Positions 30,236 to 39,708 of a stretch of DNA of 64,000 nucleotides are shown one piece after another; the stretch's first letter is position 1; every line of letters starts with the position of its first letter. The translations under genes and the position numbers were made by a program. The notes beneath the pieces are model-generated. The model was not told the DNA's origin. It saw nothing but the letters and a program-made list of their open reading frames with translations, and ran no database searches. The stretch spans positions 18,720 through 82,719 of the forward strand of contig NZ_JAELTU010000009.1 in the NCBI RefSeq assembly GCF_016429015.1, in the 5' to 3' direction. This DNA comes from Rhizobium sp. ASV20 (GTDB lineage: Bacteria > Pseudomonadota > Alphaproteobacteria > Rhizobiales > Rhizobiaceae).

Positions 30236-30877
30236 TCAGAGACCGAGCATCATCCGCACGATCGGCTCGAGGCCGCGACCGAGCGCCCGGGTATTTTCCG
30301 CATCGAGATGAACGCCATCGAGCGGCGTGGTGATGGCAACCGTATTGGCATCGAAAAAGCCGCAACCCAGCTCGTCGGCCAGATCGCTGTAGAGCGTCGG
30401 CAGCTTGCTCGATTCCTTGACTGCGCCGAGGAAGCTCGCCGCGAAAGCGGCATTGGCCGTCTCGGTGACCGCCGGCGGGGCGACGATGAGGATATCGGGC
30501 ACCTCATAATCGAAACCCCAGGCGTGATTGCGCACGAGCTGGACCAGCCTGCTGATGCCCTGCAGAGCAGCGAATGCCGAGCCGGCAACAACCGGCTTCA
30601 TGTCATTCGTGCCGAGCAGGATGATCACGAGATCGAGCGGATTGTGGCTCTGCAGGATCGTCGGCAAAATCCTCGCGCCGTTGCGATCGCAATCGGCGAG
30701 ATGATCGTCGAACGCCGTCGTGCGGCCGTTCAATCCTTCCGGGATCACGCGTGCCTGGTTGCCGAGCGCCTTTTGAAGCACGCTCGGCCACCGATCTTCA
30801 TAGGCATGACGACCGACCGTCTCGGCACTGTAGCCCCATGTCAGCGAGTCGCCGTAACACAGAACAGTCTTGGTCAT
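30236..30877 (-). CDS. SGNH/GDSL-family hydrolase (esterase)
   Basis: A 213-aa serine esterase of the SGNH fold. Block I is YGDSLTWGY with the nucleophile serine near residue 11; block III is LLGTND; block V is DGVHLDAEN with the catalytic aspartate and histidine. It has no signal peptide, so it acts in the cytoplasm. It is inserted between pdhC (24 bp) and lpdA (52 bp), on the same strand. This placement suggests a role near acyl-CoA or lipoyl metabolism, but substrate cannot be read from sequence; arylesterase is the usual annotation. Confidence 0.88.
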   Translation of the reverse strand: MTKTVLCYGDSLTWGYSAETVGRHAYEDRWPSVLQKALGNQARVIPEGLNGRTTAFDDHLADCDRNGARILPTILQSHNPLDLVIILLGTNDMKPVVAGSAFAALQGISRLVQLVRNHAWGFDYEVPDILIVAPPAVTETANAAFAASFLGAVKESSKLPTLYSDLADELGCGFFDANTVAITTPLDGVHLDAENTRALGRGLEPIVRMMLGL

Positions 30878-30901
30878 TCATGCCTCCGTGTGCAGCCAGG
30901 C

Positions 30902-32269
30902 TCAGACGAGCATCCCCATCGGATTTTCGATGTAGCCCTTGAAGGCTGCCAGGAGCTCGGCACCGAGCGCACCGTCGACGGCACGATGGTCGGTCGACAG
31001 CGTGACGGTCATCACGGTGGCAATCGCCATTTCGCCCTTCTTGACGATGACGCGCTGTTCGCCAGCGCCAACGGCCAGGATGGTCGCATGCGGCGGGTTT
31101 ACGACGGCGGCAAAGTTCTTGACGCCCATCATGCCCATGTTCGACACGGCAGTCGTACCGCCCTGATACTCCTCAGGCTTCAGCTTGCGCTCCTTGGCGC
31201 GCTTGCCGTAGTCCTTCATCTCGTTGGAGATGGTGGAGAGCGTCTTCTGCTCAGCACTGCGGATGATCGGCGTGATCAGGCCGCCCGGAATGGAGACGGC
31301 AACGCCGACATCGGCATGCTTGTGCTTGACCATGGCACTGTCGGTCCAGGAGACGTTGGCATCCGGAACGTCGCGCAGCGCCAGCGCCAGGGCCTTGATG
31401 ACCATGTCGTTGACCGAGAGCTTGTAGGCCGGGACACCATCCTTCGACTTCGGCGCGGAATCGTTGAGCTGCGTGCGGAGCGCCAGCAGCGCGTCGAGTT
31501 CGCAATCGACCGAGACGTAGAAGTGCGGGATCGTCTGCTTGGATTCCTGCAGGCGCTTGGCGATGGTCTTGCGCATGCCGTCATGCGGCACGAGCTCGTA
31601 GGAGCCCTGCTCGAACAGCTTGAGGACGGCATCGTCCGACATGCCCTTCGGTACTGCCGGAGCAGCAGCGGCCGCCGGCTGAGCAGCCGGTGCTGCTGCC
31701 GGAGCAGCCTTGGCGGTGCCGCCGGAAACAGCGGCTTCCACGTCCTTCTTGATAACGCGGCCATGCGGACCCGTGCCGGAGACCGCGGCTACATCGATGC
31801 CCGCTTCCTTGGCAAGGCGGCGAGCGAGCGGGGACGCGAAGGTACGATGACCGTCGTTTGCAGCAGGAGCCGATGCCACCGGAGCCGGGGCGGGTGCAGC
31901 AGGAGCCGAAACGCTTGCCGGAGCAGGCGCTGCAGCGGGAGCGGCCTGAGGAGCCGCTTCTGCCTTCGGAGCCTCCTTGGCAGCCGGAGCCGCACCGGAG
32001 CCGGCTGCCGCAGCGGCGACATCCTCGCCATCGGCAGCAATCACGGCGATCAGGGCATTGACCTTGACGCCTTCGGTGCCGGCGGGAACGACGATCTTGG
32101 CGACCGTGCCCTCATCGACAGCCTCGACTTCCATCGTTGCCTTGTCAGTCTCGATCTCGGCGATGACATCGCCGGACTTGATCTTGTCGCCTTCCTTGAC
32201 CAGCCATTTGGCGAGGTTGCCCTCTTCCATGGTCGGCGAGAGGGCAGGCATAGTGATGTTGATAGGCAT
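30902..32269 (-). CDS. pdhC: Pyruvate dehydrogenase E2, dihydrolipoyl acetyltransferase
   Basis: Core of the pyruvate dehydrogenase complex (455 aa). One N-terminal lipoyl domain carries the modified lysine in [16 protein letters not shown] long Ala/Pro/Glu-rich linker (~85-140) follows, then the E1/E3-binding domain ([26 protein letters not shown]), a second Ala/Pro linker and the acetyltransferase domain with catalytic DHRAVDGA. The linkers give biased codon and base composition and long spurious frames on the opposite strand. It starts 15 bp after pdhB. Confidence 0.96.
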   Translation of the reverse strand: MPINITMPALSPTMEEGNLAKWLVKEGDKIKSGDVIAEIETDKATMEVEAVDEGTVAKIVVPAGTEGVKVNALIAVIAADGEDVAAAAAGSGAAPAAKEAPKAEAAPQAAPAAAPAPASVSAPAAPAPAPVASAPAANDGHRTFASPLARRLAKEAGIDVAAVSGTGPHGRVIKKDVEAAVSGGTAKAAPAAAPAAQPAAAAAPAVPKGMSDDAVLKLFEQGSYELVPHDGMRKTIAKRLQESKQTIPHFYVSVDCELDALLALRTQLNDSAPKSKDGVPAYKLSVNDMVIKALALALRDVPDANVSWTDSAMVKHKHADVGVAVSIPGGLITPIIRSAEQKTLSTISNEMKDYGKRAKERKLKPEEYQGGTTAVSNMGMMGVKNFAAVVNPPHATILAVGAGEQRVIVKKGEMAIATVMTVTLSTDHRAVDGALGAELLAAFKGYIENPMGMLV

Positions 32270-32284
32270 CGATGAGCCCTCCCC

Positions 32285-33667
32285 TTACTTGTAGCAAACG
32301 GCCTTCACCGCATCGACCACTTCAGCGACGCTCGGGAGCGCCAGCTTTTCGAGGTTGGCGGCGTATGGCATGGGTACGTCCTTGCCAGCGATCGTCAGGA
32401 TCGGCGCATCGAGATAATCGAAGGCCTGCTGCATGACGCGGGTGGCGATTTCCGTGCCGACGGACGACTGCGGATAGCCTTCCTCGACGGTGACCAGGCG
32501 GCCGGTCTTCTTGACCGATTCGATGATCGTCGGAAGATCCATCGGGCGGATGGTGCGCAGGTCGATGAGTTCGACATCGATGCCCTGGGCTTCCAGCTCG
32601 GCGACAGCCTTCGTGGCATAAGTCATGCCGATGCCGAAGGAAACGACCGTGACGTCCTTGCCCGGACGGTGAATACGGGCCCTGCCGATCGGCAGAACGA
32701 AGTTATCCAGCTTCGGCACGTCGAAGTGCTGACCGTAGAGGATTTCGTTCTCGAGGAAGATGACCGGGTTCGGATCGCGGATGGCAGCCTTGAGCAGACC
32801 CTTGGCGTCGGCTGCCGTGTAGGGCATGACGACCTTGAGGCCCGGAATGTGGCTGTACCAAGCGGCGTAGTCCTGGCTGTGCTGAGCGCCAACGCGAGCG
32901 GCGGCACCGTTCGGACCGCGGAAGACGATCGGAGCACCCATCTGGCCGCCGGACATGTAGAGCGTCTTGGCGGCGGAGTTGATGATCTGGTCGATCGCCT
33001 GCATGGCGAAGTTGAAGGTCATGAACTCGACGATCGGGCGGAGGCCGGCCATTGCAGCACCGACGCCGATACCGGCAAAACCATGCTCGGTGATCGGGGT
33101 ATCGATAACGCGACGAGCACCGAATTCCTGCAGCAGACCCTGGGTCACCTTGTAGGCGCCCTGGTATTCAGCCACTTCTTCACCCATGACGAAAACGTCC
33201 GGGTTGGCGCGCATTTCTTCGGCCATGGCATCGCGCAGCGCTTCACGGACCGTCATCGATACCATTTCGGTACCGGCCGGAACTTCCGGATCAGCGGCGG
33301 CGGCAACCTTCGGCTGGGCGGGAACCGGTGCAGCTGCCTGAGCCGGAGCGGCGGCGGGAGCTTCGGTCTTTGCCGGCTCAGCAGCCGGAGCAGCCTTGGC
33401 AGACGAAATGGCATCGGCCGATTCACCGTCCTGCAGCAGGATGGCGATCTTGGTGTTGACCTTGACGCCTTCCGTGCCAGCGTCGATCAGCAGCTTGCCG
33501 ATCGTGCCTTCGTCGACGGCTTCCACTTCCATGGTGGCCTTGTCGGTTTCGATTTCGGCAATGACGTCACCGGAAACGACCTTGTCGCCTTCCTTCTTGA
33601 GCCATTTCGAAAGAGTACCCTCTTCCATCGTCGGAGAAAGGGCGGGCATGAGAATGTCGATGGGCAT
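32285..33667 (-). CDS. pdhB: Pyruvate dehydrogenase E1 beta with N-terminal lipoyl domain
   Basis: The beta subunit of the TPP-dependent E1 (460 aa). The first ~80 residues are a lipoyl domain ([31 protein letters not shown]) followed by an Ala/Pro linker; the transketolase-type domain starts at [15 protein letters not shown]. The fusion is a known feature of rhizobia and relatives. The start at 33667 is set by GGGGAGGG just upstream; a start at 33775 would run into the pdhA coding region. It begins 16 bp after pdhA. Confidence 0.95.
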   Translation of the reverse strand: MPIDILMPALSPTMEEGTLSKWLKKEGDKVVSGDVIAEIETDKATMEVEAVDEGTIGKLLIDAGTEGVKVNTKIAILLQDGESADAISSAKAAPAAEPAKTEAPAAAPAQAAAPVPAQPKVAAAADPEVPAGTEMVSMTVREALRDAMAEEMRANPDVFVMGEEVAEYQGAYKVTQGLLQEFGARRVIDTPITEHGFAGIGVGAAMAGLRPIVEFMTFNFAMQAIDQIINSAAKTLYMSGGQMGAPIVFRGPNGAAARVGAQHSQDYAAWYSHIPGLKVVMPYTAADAKGLLKAAIRDPNPVIFLENEILYGQHFDVPKLDNFVLPIGRARIHRPGKDVTVVSFGIGMTYATKAVAELEAQGIDVELIDLRTIRPMDLPTIIESVKKTGRLVTVEEGYPQSSVGTEIATRVMQQAFDYLDAPILTIAGKDVPMPYAANLEKLALPSVAEVVDAVKAVCYK

Positions 33668-33683
33668 AGTGTCCCTCCCCGAT

Positions 33684-34727
33684 TTAGAGCAGAATGTCGG
33701 TGTAGAGCTCGGATGCATCCGGCTCCGGATCGTTCTGGGCGAAATCGGCGCTGTCTGCGACGATGTCGCGAACATCCTTGTCGATATCCTTCAGATCGTC
33801 CTCGGTCGCCCAGCCCTTTTCGAGGAGGCGAGCGCGAACCTGCTCGATCGGGTCATGCTCGGAGCGCATCTTCTGCACTTCGTCCTTCGAGCGATACTTC
33901 GCCGGGTCGGACATCGAGTGACCACGGTAGCGGTAGGTCAGCATTTCGAGGATGATCGGGCCCTTGCCGGAGCGGCAATGCGCAACAGCTTCGTCAGCCG
34001 CAGCTTTGACGGCGCGGACATCCATGCCGTCGACCTGGATACCGGGAATGCCGAAGGAAGCGCCGCGCTTGGAGAAATCGGCCTGCGCGGTGGCGCGAGC
34101 GGTCGAGGTGCCCATGGCGTAGCGGTTGTTTTCGATGACGAAAATCACCGGCAGCTTCCAGAGCTGCGCCATGTTGAAGCTTTCGTAGACCTGGCCCTGG
34201 TTGGCAGCGCCGTCGCCGAAATAGGCAACGCTGACATTGTCGTTGCCGCGATACCAGTTGGCAAAGCCAAGGCCGGTGCCGAGCGAGACCTGAGCGCCGA
34301 CGATGCCGTGACCGCCGTAGAAATTCTTTTCCTTGGAGAACATGTGCATGGAGCCGCCCTTCCCTCGGGAATAGCCGCCCTGGCGTCCAGTCAACTCGGC
34401 CATGACACCGCGTGCGTTCATGCCGGTTGCCAGCATGTGGCCGTGGTCGCGATAGCCGGTAATAACCTGATCGCCATCCTTCAGCGCCATCTGCATGCCG
34501 ACGACGACTGCTTCCTGGCCGATGTAGAGATGACAGAAGCCACCGATGAAGCCCATGCCGTAAAGCTGGCCGGCCTTCTCTTCGAAGCGGCGGATCAAGA
34601 GCATCTCACGATAAGCGTTGAGCTCCGCATCACGATCGAAATCTGCGATCGGACCGCCATTGGTTTCCTTGGCTGATCTTGATGCTGTTTTACGGCTGGA
34701 AACGGACGCGTTTTTTCGCGGCGCCAT
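33684..34727 (-). CDS. pdhA: Pyruvate dehydrogenase E1 alpha
   Basis: TPP-binding subunit that decarboxylates pyruvate (347 aa). The TPP motif begins at [14 protein letters not shown] and ends in the ENNRYAMG segment. YRGHSMSDP and [11 protein letters not shown] are the family's active-site loops. It is the first gene of the operon, preceded by AGGGAGGG, with a hairpin in the leader. An Ala/Ser/Lys-rich N-terminal tail of ~25 residues precedes the domain. Confidence 0.96.
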   Translation of the reverse strand: MAPRKNASVSSRKTASRSAKETNGGPIADFDRDAELNAYREMLLIRRFEEKAGQLYGMGFIGGFCHLYIGQEAVVVGMQMALKDGDQVITGYRDHGHMLATGMNARGVMAELTGRQGGYSRGKGGSMHMFSKEKNFYGGHGIVGAQVSLGTGLGFANWYRGNDNVSVAYFGDGAANQGQVYESFNMAQLWKLPVIFVIENNRYAMGTSTARATAQADFSKRGASFGIPGIQVDGMDVRAVKAAADEAVAHCRSGKGPIILEMLTYRYRGHSMSDPAKYRSKDEVQKMRSEHDPIEQVRARLLEKGWATEDDLKDIDKDVRDIVADSADFAQNDPEPDASELYTDILL

Positions 34728-34748
34728 TCAACCCTCCCTGTGTGAGTA

Positions 34749-34768
34749 GCCTCGTTTCTTGTCGAGGC
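34749..34768 (-). other. Leader hairpin of pdhA
   Basis: GCCTCG-N8-CGAGGC lies 22-41 bp before the pdhA ATG on the minus strand. It could be a 5'-UTR stabilising or regulatory hairpin. The ribosome site AGGGAGGG is outside it. Confidence 0.35.
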
Positions 34769-34850
34769 GTAACATAGGCAAGATTACCCGCTACAGCAAT
34801 GCCATAATTGCATGGCTCATATTCTTTGCAAGTTATTGATATAGCTCGCA

Positions 34851-34880
34851 AAAATCCAATTAACCGAAATCCGGTTAATT
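34851..34880 (-). terminator. Terminator after the ftsB-like gene
   Basis: On the minus strand AATTAACCG-N5-CGGTTAATT forms a perfect 9-bp stem followed by GGATTTTTG. The stem begins within the TAA stop codon of the ftsB-like gene. Confidence 0.7.
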
Positions 34881-35196
34881 ATGGCTGTTTATTGAAAATG
34901 ACGATCTCGTTCGCCTTGGAGTATGTCAGCTGGTAGCGCGCATATTGGTCGAGCATATCCTTATCCAGGGAGCCGTCGCTGAGCAGAGCGACCTCCTTTT
35001 CAAGGTGCTCGCGCTTGGCGACGAGATCCGCCAATTCCTTGCTACGGTCGATGCGGCGCTGCTCGAAAACCTCGGTTGCCTTCAGCCCGTAATCGCCATG
35101 AACGCAATGATAACCGAAGTAACTCACAAAAGCGATCGTAATGGCGGGCAGAATGAAACGGCCGAACTTTCTCTTCTTATGATACTTTGTCCACAT
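34879..35196 (-). CDS. FtsB/DivIC-family septum formation initiator
   Basis: A 105-aa single-pass inner-membrane division protein. A basic cytoplasmic start (MWTKYHKKRKFGRF) is followed by one membrane helix (ILPAITIAFVSYFGYHCVHG), then a periplasmic coiled coil (RSKELADLVAKREHLEKEVALL) and a short C-terminal domain. FtsB homologues are often next to eno, as here. The 235-bp gap to eno contains the eno terminator, so transcription is probably partly separate. Confidence 0.85.
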   Translation of the reverse strand: MWTKYHKKRKFGRFILPAITIAFVSYFGYHCVHGDYGLKATEVFEQRRIDRSKELADLVAKREHLEKEVALLSDGSLDKDMLDQYARYQLTYSKANEIVIFNKQP

Positions 35197-35348
35197 ACTC
35201 GCTCGAAACGCTCTTGCCGTTAGGCGATCTCATCAAGGCCAGCGCCGCAAACATTGCAGCCAAAGACAAGATCACATCAAATCAAACACCTAGCGCTAAA
35301 TTAACCGGGAGAGATTAACCGTCCGTTGACTCTAACTACGCCGGCCAA

Positions 35349-35375
35349 CAAAAAACCGCGCCCTTGGGGCGCGGT
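35349..35375 (-). terminator. Terminator after eno
   Basis: The 9-bp perfect stem ACCGCGCCC/GGGCGCGGT has a 3-nt loop and is followed by six T on the minus strand. It lies 57 bp after the eno stop codon. Confidence 0.92.
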
Positions 35376-35431
35376 TCGATTTCAGCACATCATGCAATTT
35401 GCAGCCCCATGAGGATACTGCAGATCAGGCA

Positions 35432-36727
<1,296 letters not shown>

Positions 36728-36735
36728 TTATAAAT

Positions 36736-36747
36736 CGATTTAAATCG
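36736..36747. promoter_or_regulatory. 12-bp palindrome upstream of eno
   Basis: CGATTTAAATCG is a perfect palindrome 30 bp before the eno ATG, in an AT-rich stretch where the core promoter or first transcribed bases would be. It is a possible operator; no known motif is matched. Confidence 0.3.
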
Positions 36748-36854
36748 TCATAATCGAAGGCGCGGAAATTACAATGCGGAACCACGCCTTGATTTGACAC
36801 TCCTACAGGCCGCCTAGCGCAAATTCATGTCAGCCTGTTGAATGCCTGAATTTT

Positions 36855-37694
36855 TCAAGCCTTGGCGACGGCGTCGAAGGCCAGCAGCTTCTCGAGAAGC
36901 CGCGGCATATCCTTCAGATAGACCATGTTCGGGCCGTCTGACGGCGCATTGTCCGGATCCTCATGCGTTTCGAGGAAGACGCCGGCAACACCGACAGCAA
37001 CGGCGGCGCGCGCCAAAGTTTCGACGAAGCGGCGGTCGCCACCTGTAGAACCACCCTGCCCGCCGGGCTGCTGCACCGAGTGAGTCGCATCGAAGATGAC
37101 AGGCGCGCCCATCGCCGCCATGATCGGCAGCGAGCGCATGTCGGAGACGAGCGTGTTGTAGCCGAAGGAGGCGCCGCGCTCGCAAAGCAGAATGTTCGGA
37201 TTGCCGCTTTCATTGAGCTTGGCAAGCACGTTCTTCATGTCCCAGGGCGCGAGGAATTGTCCCTTCTTGACGTTGACAACACGGCCGGTTTTGGCAGCGG
37301 CAACCAGAAGATCGGTCTGGCGCGACAGGAAGGCCGGGATCTGCAGGATATCGACCGTCTTGGCGACGACGGCACACTGCTCTTCCGTGTGGATATCAGT
37401 CAGAACAGGAAAGCCATATTCCTTCTTCAGATCGGCGAAGACTTCCATCGATTTTTCAAGACCGATACCGCGCTTGCCGGAAAGCGACGTGCGGTTCGCT
37501 TTGTCATAGGACGATTTGTAGACGAGGCCGAGGCCGAGCTTGTCGCAAAGTTCCTTCAAAACGCCTGCGACCATGAAAGCATGTTCACGGCTTTCCATCT
37601 GGCAGGGACCGGCAATCAGCGAGAGCCTGGCGTTGTTGGAGAACAGGACCTTGGAGGCTCCCTCACCGACGATCACTTCGGAATTCGTGCTCAT
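36855..37694 (-). CDS. kdsA: 3-deoxy-8-phosphooctulonate synthase (KDO-8-P synthase)
   Basis: Condenses PEP and arabinose-5-phosphate for lipopolysaccharide inner core. The 279-aa protein shows LIAGPCQMESREHA, SYDKANRTS, FPVLTDIHTEEQ, the IPAFLSRQTDLL block, and the DATHSVQQPGG loop. The catalytic metal-binding cysteine of class II enzymes (C of AGPCQ) is present. It overlaps the VOC gene by 4 bp. Confidence 0.96.
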   Translation of the reverse strand: MSTNSEVIVGEGASKVLFSNNARLSLIAGPCQMESREHAFMVAGVLKELCDKLGLGLVYKSSYDKANRTSLSGKRGIGLEKSMEVFADLKKEYGFPVLTDIHTEEQCAVVAKTVDILQIPAFLSRQTDLLVAAAKTGRVVNVKKGQFLAPWDMKNVLAKLNESGNPNILLCERGASFGYNTLVSDMRSLPIMAAMGAPVIFDATHSVQQPGGQGGSTGGDRRFVETLARAAVAVGVAGVFLETHEDPDNAPSDGPNMVYLKDMPRLLEKLLAFDAVAKA

Positions 37695-38578
37695 GCTATC
37701 TCCTCGAAGGCGAACAACGCGCCCTGTTCGGGCGCCAGCCGCGCCAAAATACGATTGTTCTTTCGCGTGTATGTGACGCCGTTAGCAGCGAAATGCGACG
37801 ATGTCACGGAAAGATCGCGCGTTTTGAAAAGGATTGCCCGCGCCCGCAGACCCTGATCACGGTCGCTGACCCGCAAATCGTAAAACGCCTCGATACCTTC
37901 CGGCGTTAAAAGCTCCAGATCGGCATTGGCGGCCCTGATCGTCAAGCCGAAGGAATGCTCCGATACCCTGGGGCCGTCGAGAACATCCTCGAAAAAGCTC
38001 CTGAATGCAGCCGGCCTGTTCGTCGACATCGCTACCCGCGCAATGCCGGTGACGCCGTTTTCATGGCGTTCGAGCATGGTGCGGTCGGCCGGTAGCGGGT
38101 TGATACGCTGACAGCAGAACGCCAGAAAATCCGGCGCGCGCAAATCTGCCGCGAAAGCGAGGCGAAAACCGGCCGTCGCTTCCGTTCCATCCGGCATCTT
38201 CATGGGGCGCGAAAAATCCAGCATCGGCCCTGCCGAGATCGTCGCAGCCCTCAAACGCGCATCATCGGCAACCGCGTCATCTGTGCCGAAGACCACCGCC
38301 GAGAAGCCGTCGTCCCCGACGCGAAAGCGATAGGCCTGATCGCGTGCGACAAAGACATTGCCGTCGGCGGCGCTCGCTTCGCATTGCTCCTGCGACGCCA
38401 CGCCCAAGGGCTCCAGATACGTCTTGTCAGAGAAGAAGACGCAGGCATTCTCGGTACCGAAAGGATGGCGGGCATCAGGAGCAACCGTGAAGCCGAGCTT
38501 GCCGAGACGTTCGCGCGCCAAAGCAATGTTGACGGTCGGCAGAACGAGATGATCCAGCGGATGCGGCGACGAAGTCAT
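37691..38578 (-). CDS. VOC-family (glyoxalase-like) protein
   Basis: A 295-aa vicinal-oxygen-chelate protein of the Glyoxalase_3 type, with two beta-alpha-beta modules: an N-terminal LDHLVLPTVNIALARERLGKLGF and a second near VTGIARVAMSTNRPAAFRSFFEDVLDG. The substrate is unknown. It is the first gene of a two-gene operon with kdsA (ATGA overlap), so it may be expressed with lipopolysaccharide synthesis, though nothing in the sequence ties it to that pathway. Confidence 0.85.
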   Translation of the reverse strand: MTSSPHPLDHLVLPTVNIALARERLGKLGFTVAPDARHPFGTENACVFFSDKTYLEPLGVASQEQCEASAADGNVFVARDQAYRFRVGDDGFSAVVFGTDDAVADDARLRAATISAGPMLDFSRPMKMPDGTEATAGFRLAFAADLRAPDFLAFCCQRINPLPADRTMLERHENGVTGIARVAMSTNRPAAFRSFFEDVLDGPRVSEHSFGLTIRAANADLELLTPEGIEAFYDLRVSDRDQGLRARAILFKTRDLSVTSSHFAANGVTYTRKNNRILARLAPEQGALFAFEEIA

Positions 38579-38910
38579 GGCTTCTCCTGTTTCCGAACGG
38601 AGCAGATTTGCGCCTATCCATCGGCTATTTCAAGATGGCAACGGAGGACTCGATAAGACCAGCAAGCGATCTCGCAAACGTGACCGTTGATTCGCCTCCG
38701 TAGCCGGCTCATCCTGCCCAACATCTCCCGGCAGCAACTGCATACAGACGTGTTAAATCGCCGCGTTTGAAAAGTCGGTTAGATCAATTTTTCCATGTTT
38801 ATCAACGAGCTAGATTGGGCGTCATCCCGCGGGTCAGTCGAGGGATCCATTCGATAATGATAATTATTTAATTGATCGGGCGCGACTTTACCGAAATTTA
38901 AGTACTTGCG
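38579..38910. other. Intergenic region between VOC-kdsA and lexA
   Basis: This holds the divergent promoters of the VOC-kdsA operon and lexA. An AT-rich block (about 38855-38905) leads into the lexA operator. I see no coding region; a 110-codon minus-strand frame covering 38779-39111 overlaps the lexA start and has no family signature. Confidence 0.4.
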
Positions 38911-38951
38911 GAACACATATGGAACATATAGTGTCCGTTCTGGATTTGTTT
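38911..38951 (+). promoter_or_regulatory. lexA promoter with SOS boxes
   Basis: A perfect alphaproteobacterial LexA box GAAC-N7-GAAC lies at 38911-38925. An imperfect one, GTTC-N7-GTTT, lies 26 bp further on at 38937-38951. A TATAGT -10 element at 38927-38932 sits between them, so LexA would cover the promoter. The lexA ATG is 34 bp after the second box. Confidence 0.85.
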
Positions 38952-38985
38952 CACGACTATTTCTTGATTCTGGGGTTCCAAAACG

Positions 38986-39708
38986 ATGTTGACGCGCAAG
39001 CAGCAGGAACTGCTTCTCTTCATTCACGAACGCATGAAAGAGTCCGGCGTTCCGCCGTCTTTTGACGAGATGAAGGATGCATTGGATCTGGCATCCAAAT
39101 CCGGTATCCATCGTCTGATTACGGCGTTGGAGGAACGCGGTTTCATCCGCAGACTGCCGAATAGAGCCAGGGCTCTTGAGGTCATCAAACTACCGGATGC
39201 CTATAACCCCAGCCTGCAGCCGCGCCGCGGCTTCTCGCCGAGCGTTATTGAAGGCAGCCTGGGTAAACCTCAACCGGTCGCTCCGCCTCCGCCGCCGAAA
39301 GTGGCGAATGAGGATCATAACAGTTCGGTATCAGTGCCTGTGATGGGTCGGATCGCAGCTGGCGTGCCGATCTCGGCCATTCAGAACAATACCCACGACA
39401 TTACCGTTCCCGCCGACATGCTTGGTGCAGGTGACCACTATGCCTTGGAGGTCCGGGGCGATTCGATGATCGATGCCGGAATATTCGATGGCGACACCGT
39501 CATCATCCGCAATTCGACAACCGCCAACCCGGGCGACATCGTGGTCGCTCTCGTCGACGACGAAGAGGCAACTTTGAAGCGCTTCCGTCGCAAGGGCGCC
39601 TCCATTGCCCTTGAGGCAGCCAACCCGGCCTATGAGACACGCATTTTCGGCCCGGATCGCGTCAAGGTGCAAGGCAAGCTCGTCGGGCTTATTCGTCGCT
39701 ATCACTAA
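38986..39708 (+). CDS. lexA: SOS repressor LexA
   Basis: Represses DNA-damage genes and cleaves itself when RecA is activated. The 240-aa protein has an N-terminal winged HTH ([38 protein letters not shown]), then a Pro-rich hinge (~95-105). The S24 peptidase domain has the Ala125-Gly126 cleavage site in GRIAAGVPI, the nucleophile S160 in GDSMIDAG and K198 in ATLKRF. The upstream SOS boxes show autoregulation. Its last 20 bp overlap the convergent comEC gene. Confidence 0.97.
   Translation: MLTRKQQELLLFIHERMKESGVPPSFDEMKDALDLASKSGIHRLITALEERGFIRRLPNRARALEVIKLPDAYNPSLQPRRGFSPSVIEGSLGKPQPVAPPPPPKVANEDHNSSVSVPVMGRIAAGVPISAIQNNTHDITVPADMLGAGDHYALEVRGDSMIDAGIFDGDTVIIRNSTTANPGDIVVALVDDEEATLKRFRRKGASIALEAANPAYETRIFGPDRVKVQGKLVGLIRRYH

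Noticed and set aside
31640..32040. Repetitive GCAGC/GGAGC-rich sequence in pdhC as a DNA repeat element
   Set aside because: It encodes the Ala/Pro/Glu-rich flexible linkers normal for E2 proteins; the repetition reflects codon use.
30182..32275. A 697-codon plus-strand open frame opposite pdhC and the SGNH gene
   Set aside because: It is antisense to genes with full motifs; the Ala/Pro-rich linkers of PdhC leave the opposite strand free of stops, and the translation is Arg/Ser/Gly-rich with no family signature.
38779..39111. A 110-codon minus-strand frame upstream of and overlapping lexA
   Set aside because: It crosses the SOS boxes and the lexA start and shows no domain or ribosome site.
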